Below, one piece after another: positions 62,279 through 64,000 of a DNA stretch of 64,000 bases. Numbering within the stretch: position 1 is the first letter of the stretch; each line of letters opens with the position of its first letter. Source of the stretch: Acuticoccus sp039034015 (GTDB taxonomy: Bacteria; Pseudomonadota; Alphaproteobacteria; Rhizobiales; Amorphaceae); contig JBCCBM010000012.1 in NCBI GenBank assembly GCA_039034015.1, forward strand, positions 1 through 64,000, in the 5' to 3' direction. The position numbers were made by a program, and so were the translations under genes. The notes under the pieces were generated by a model, which saw only the letters and a list, made by a program, of their open reading frames with translations, searched no databases and was not told the origin of the DNA.

Positions 62279-63367
62279 ATGGCCATCACCACCGCCGGCG
62301 CCGATCCGGCAATTGACCGCCAAAAGGATGCGCGCCGCGAGCGTCGCTTTGCCCTCATCAACAAGTCGGCCGGCTGGCTTGGCATCGTGGGCCTTGGCTT
62401 TGTCGCCCCGCTTTTGCGCATGGCGGCCGGCGACAATGTGAAGGTCCAGCTCCGAGAACTTAGTCAAAGCTTGTTCATCCCCTTGATCGGGATTGGGATT
62501 TTCATTGCCGCATGGGCGACCCTCGCCCCCCAGGTGCAAACCTCCTTGGGCGCGATTCCCGGCCCCGCGGCCGTGTGGGCCCAAGCCGGCAACCTCATCG
62601 ACGACCACAACCGGGAGCGCGAGGCCGCCGTTGCGTTTGACGAACGGCAGGAGAAACGCAACGCTCAACTTGTGGAGCGCGGGCGAGAAGATCGCGTGAA
62701 ATGGCGCAGCTATACCGGCCCGGCGACGTATATCGACCAGATCTTTACATCATTGAAGACGGTCATCCTCGGTTTCGTCATCGCAACCGTGGTCGCCGTT
62801 CCGTTGGGGATCGCCGCGGGACTATCCCGGACCGTGAACGGCGCGATCAACCCCCTCATCCAAATCTTTAAGCCAGTGTCACCGCTCGCGTGGTTGCCGA
62901 TTGTCACAATGGTGGTATCCGCAACATACGTGAATGCGTCCGATGCTTTGCCAAAATCCATGCTGATCTCGGCGATTGTCGTGACGCTATGCTCATTGTG
63001 GCCAACATTGATCAACACAGCGCTTGGTGTATCGTCGGTCGATAAAGATCTCACCAACGTTGGCCGCGTCCTTCAGCTGTCCACGTGGAAGATGGTGACC
63101 AAAATTGTTCTCCCATCCGCGATGCCGCTCATCTTCACGGGCCTTCGTTTGTCGCTCGGTGTGGGTTGGATGGTGTTGATCGCGGCCGAAATGCTCTCGC
63201 AGAACCCTGGGCTCGGCAAATTTGTTTGGGACGAATTCCAGAACGGTTCGTCGCAGTCGCTCGCCAAGATCATTGTGGCGGTGCTCACAATCGGGCTTAT
63301 CGGTTTCTTGCTCGACCGGTTGATGTACGCGCTGCAAGCTGCGTTTACCTTCTCCGCGAAGCGTTGA
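62279..63367 (+). CDS. nrtB: Nitrate ABC transporter permease
   Basis: A 362-residue permease. An N-terminal amphipathic region and one or two helices (about 25-80) are followed by a charged, coiled linker (DDHNREREAAVAFDERQEKR) and then the conserved core with the EAA loop GRVLQLSTWKMVTKIVLPSA and GLRLSLGVGWMVLIAAEML. The ATG at 62279 has AGGAGA upstream. It forms the channel fed by NrtA. Confidence 0.94.
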   Translation: MAITTAGADPAIDRQKDARRERRFALINKSAGWLGIVGLGFVAPLLRMAAGDNVKVQLRELSQSLFIPLIGIGIFIAAWATLAPQVQTSLGAIPGPAAVWAQAGNLIDDHNREREAAVAFDERQEKRNAQLVERGREDRVKWRSYTGPATYIDQIFTSLKTVILGFVIATVVAVPLGIAAGLSRTVNGAINPLIQIFKPVSPLAWLPIVTMVVSATYVNASDALPKSMLISAIVVTLCSLWPTLINTALGVSSVDKDLTNVGRVLQLSTWKMVTKIVLPSAMPLIFTGLRLSLGVGWMVLIAAEMLSQNPGLGKFVWDEFQNGSSQSLAKIIVAVLTIGLIGFLLDRLMYALQAAFTFSAKR

Positions 63368-63379
63368 GGGGAGCGCATC

Positions 63380-64000
63380 ATGGGTTTCCTTGATCTCAAA
63401 AACGTATCAAAACACTACGGCGAGGGCGCCGATCGAAACGACGTCTTAAGCGATGTCAATCTCTCGGTGGCGGAAGGCGAGTTTGTTGCCATCGTTGGGT
63501 TTTCCGGCTCCGGCAAAACCACGTTGATCTCGGCCGTTGCAGGTCTCGTCGCGCCCGATGGGGGCGAGGTGACCCTGCGCGGCGCGCCGGTGAAGGGGCC
63601 CGGGCCCGACCGCGGGGTGGTGTTCCAGTCTTATTCGTTGATGCCTTGGCTTTCGGTGGAAAAGAACATCGCTCTGTCGGTCGACCAAGTGTTCCCAAAA
63701 GAAACGGGGCGGGCGCGCAAGAAACGGGTGGCCGACGCGATCGAAATGGTTGGCCTTTCCCACGCGGCCGATCGCAAGCCGGCCGAACTGTCAGGCGGGA
63801 TGCGCCAACGGGTGGCTGTGGCGCGCGCCCTCGCCATGAGCCCAGAAATACTGCTGCTGGATGAGCCACTCTCCGCCCTAGACGCGTTGACGAGGGCAAA
63901 GCTTCAAGATGAAATTGAGGCGATTTGGGAGGCCGATAAGAAGACGGTCATCCTGATTACCAATGATGTGGATGAAGCAATCTTGCTTGCCGATCGCATC
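63380..64000 (+). CDS. nrtC: Nitrate ABC transporter ATPase (3' end outside window)
   Basis: The frame is open from the ATG at 63380 to the last base (207 codons, no stop), so the gene continues beyond the window. It has Walker A GFSGSGKTT at 40-48, the Q-loop VFQSYSLMPWLSVEKN, the signature LSGGMRQRVAVARALA and Walker B EILLLDEPLSALDALTR. The switch reads LITNDVDEAILLADRI, with Asn in place of the usual His, a hallmark of the NrtC/NrtD group. It lies 12 nt after nrtB. Confidence 0.93.
   Translation, partial: MGFLDLKNVSKHYGEGADRNDVLSDVNLSVAEGEFVAIVGFSGSGKTTLISAVAGLVAPDGGEVTLRGAPVKGPGPDRGVVFQSYSLMPWLSVEKNIALSVDQVFPKETGRARKKRVADAIEMVGLSHAADRKPAELSGGMRQRVAVARALAMSPEILLLDEPLSALDALTRAKLQDEIEAIWEADKKTVILITNDVDEAILLADRI

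Overview
The window is 64 kb of dense, high-G+C bacterial chromosome. It has very short spacers and frequent GTG, TTG and ATGA or GTGA starts. I see no rRNA, tRNA, CRISPR array or insertion sequence. The gene set points to an alphaproteobacterium of the Hyphomicrobiales or Rhodobacterales type: a long duplicated Dcd, IalB, DUF1127 and DUF1178 proteins, lipA next to a Coq10/RatA START protein, a fabI-phosphatase-aroC-ribB block with a degenerate RibBA, NasS/NasT, and a lanthanide-type PQQ alcohol dehydrogenase. I cannot name the genus.

Layout. 1-4767: the 3' part of a very large Ala/Pro-repeat protein ending in BON-like and DUF4384-like domains, then a small hypothetical gene. 4952-14969: housekeeping genes (dcd, recQ, ispG, pterin dehydratase, DUF1232, DUF1127, a LysR regulator, IalB, rlmN, a membrane protein, lipA, a START-domain protein). 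14966-24757: one long minus-strand operon running GntR regulator, Gfo/Idh/MocA protein, GH88/GH105 hydrolase, an 812-residue protein of unknown family, and a complete sugar ABC importer (binding protein, two permeases, ATPase). Facing it across a small divergent promoter region, 24844-27927 carries an LLM flavin monooxygenase, an aldo-keto reductase, a flavin reductase and a small P-loop ATPase. Together these resemble an oxidative sulfosugar pathway (the sulfoquinovose monooxygenase type) joined to unusual glycan enzymes. I consider this the most interesting system here.

27924-44671 is again mostly housekeeping: PH-like membrane protein, ribB, aroC, phosphatase, DUF4440-like, fabI, FAD hydroxyacid dehydrogenase, SRAP, LysE, GcvT/YgfZ, HD hydrolase, amidohydrolase, DUF1178, nitrilase, grxC, comF, a degenerate methyltransferase, rpe, a CAP lipoprotein, and a photolyase-like protein whose FAD domain comes first.

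44747-58701 is a PQQ alcohol-oxidation island. It holds a NosR-like flavinylated membrane protein with ApbE, an MxaJ-like binding protein, cytochrome c-550, a PQQ-associated ABC system with a beta-propeller, a Sel1 protein and the PedH/ExaF-like dehydrogenase with the Asp-Tyr-Asp lanthanide signature. A NitT/TauT-type ABC transporter is split around the island: permease at its left edge, ATPase and binding protein at its right edge, all on the minus strand.

58817 to the end is nitrate assimilation: NasT (ANTAR antiterminator) and NasS (nitrate sensor), a leader with an ANTAR-type hexaloop hairpin and a terminator, then nrtA, nrtB and a truncated nrtC. A strong terminator separates this block from the dehydrogenase.
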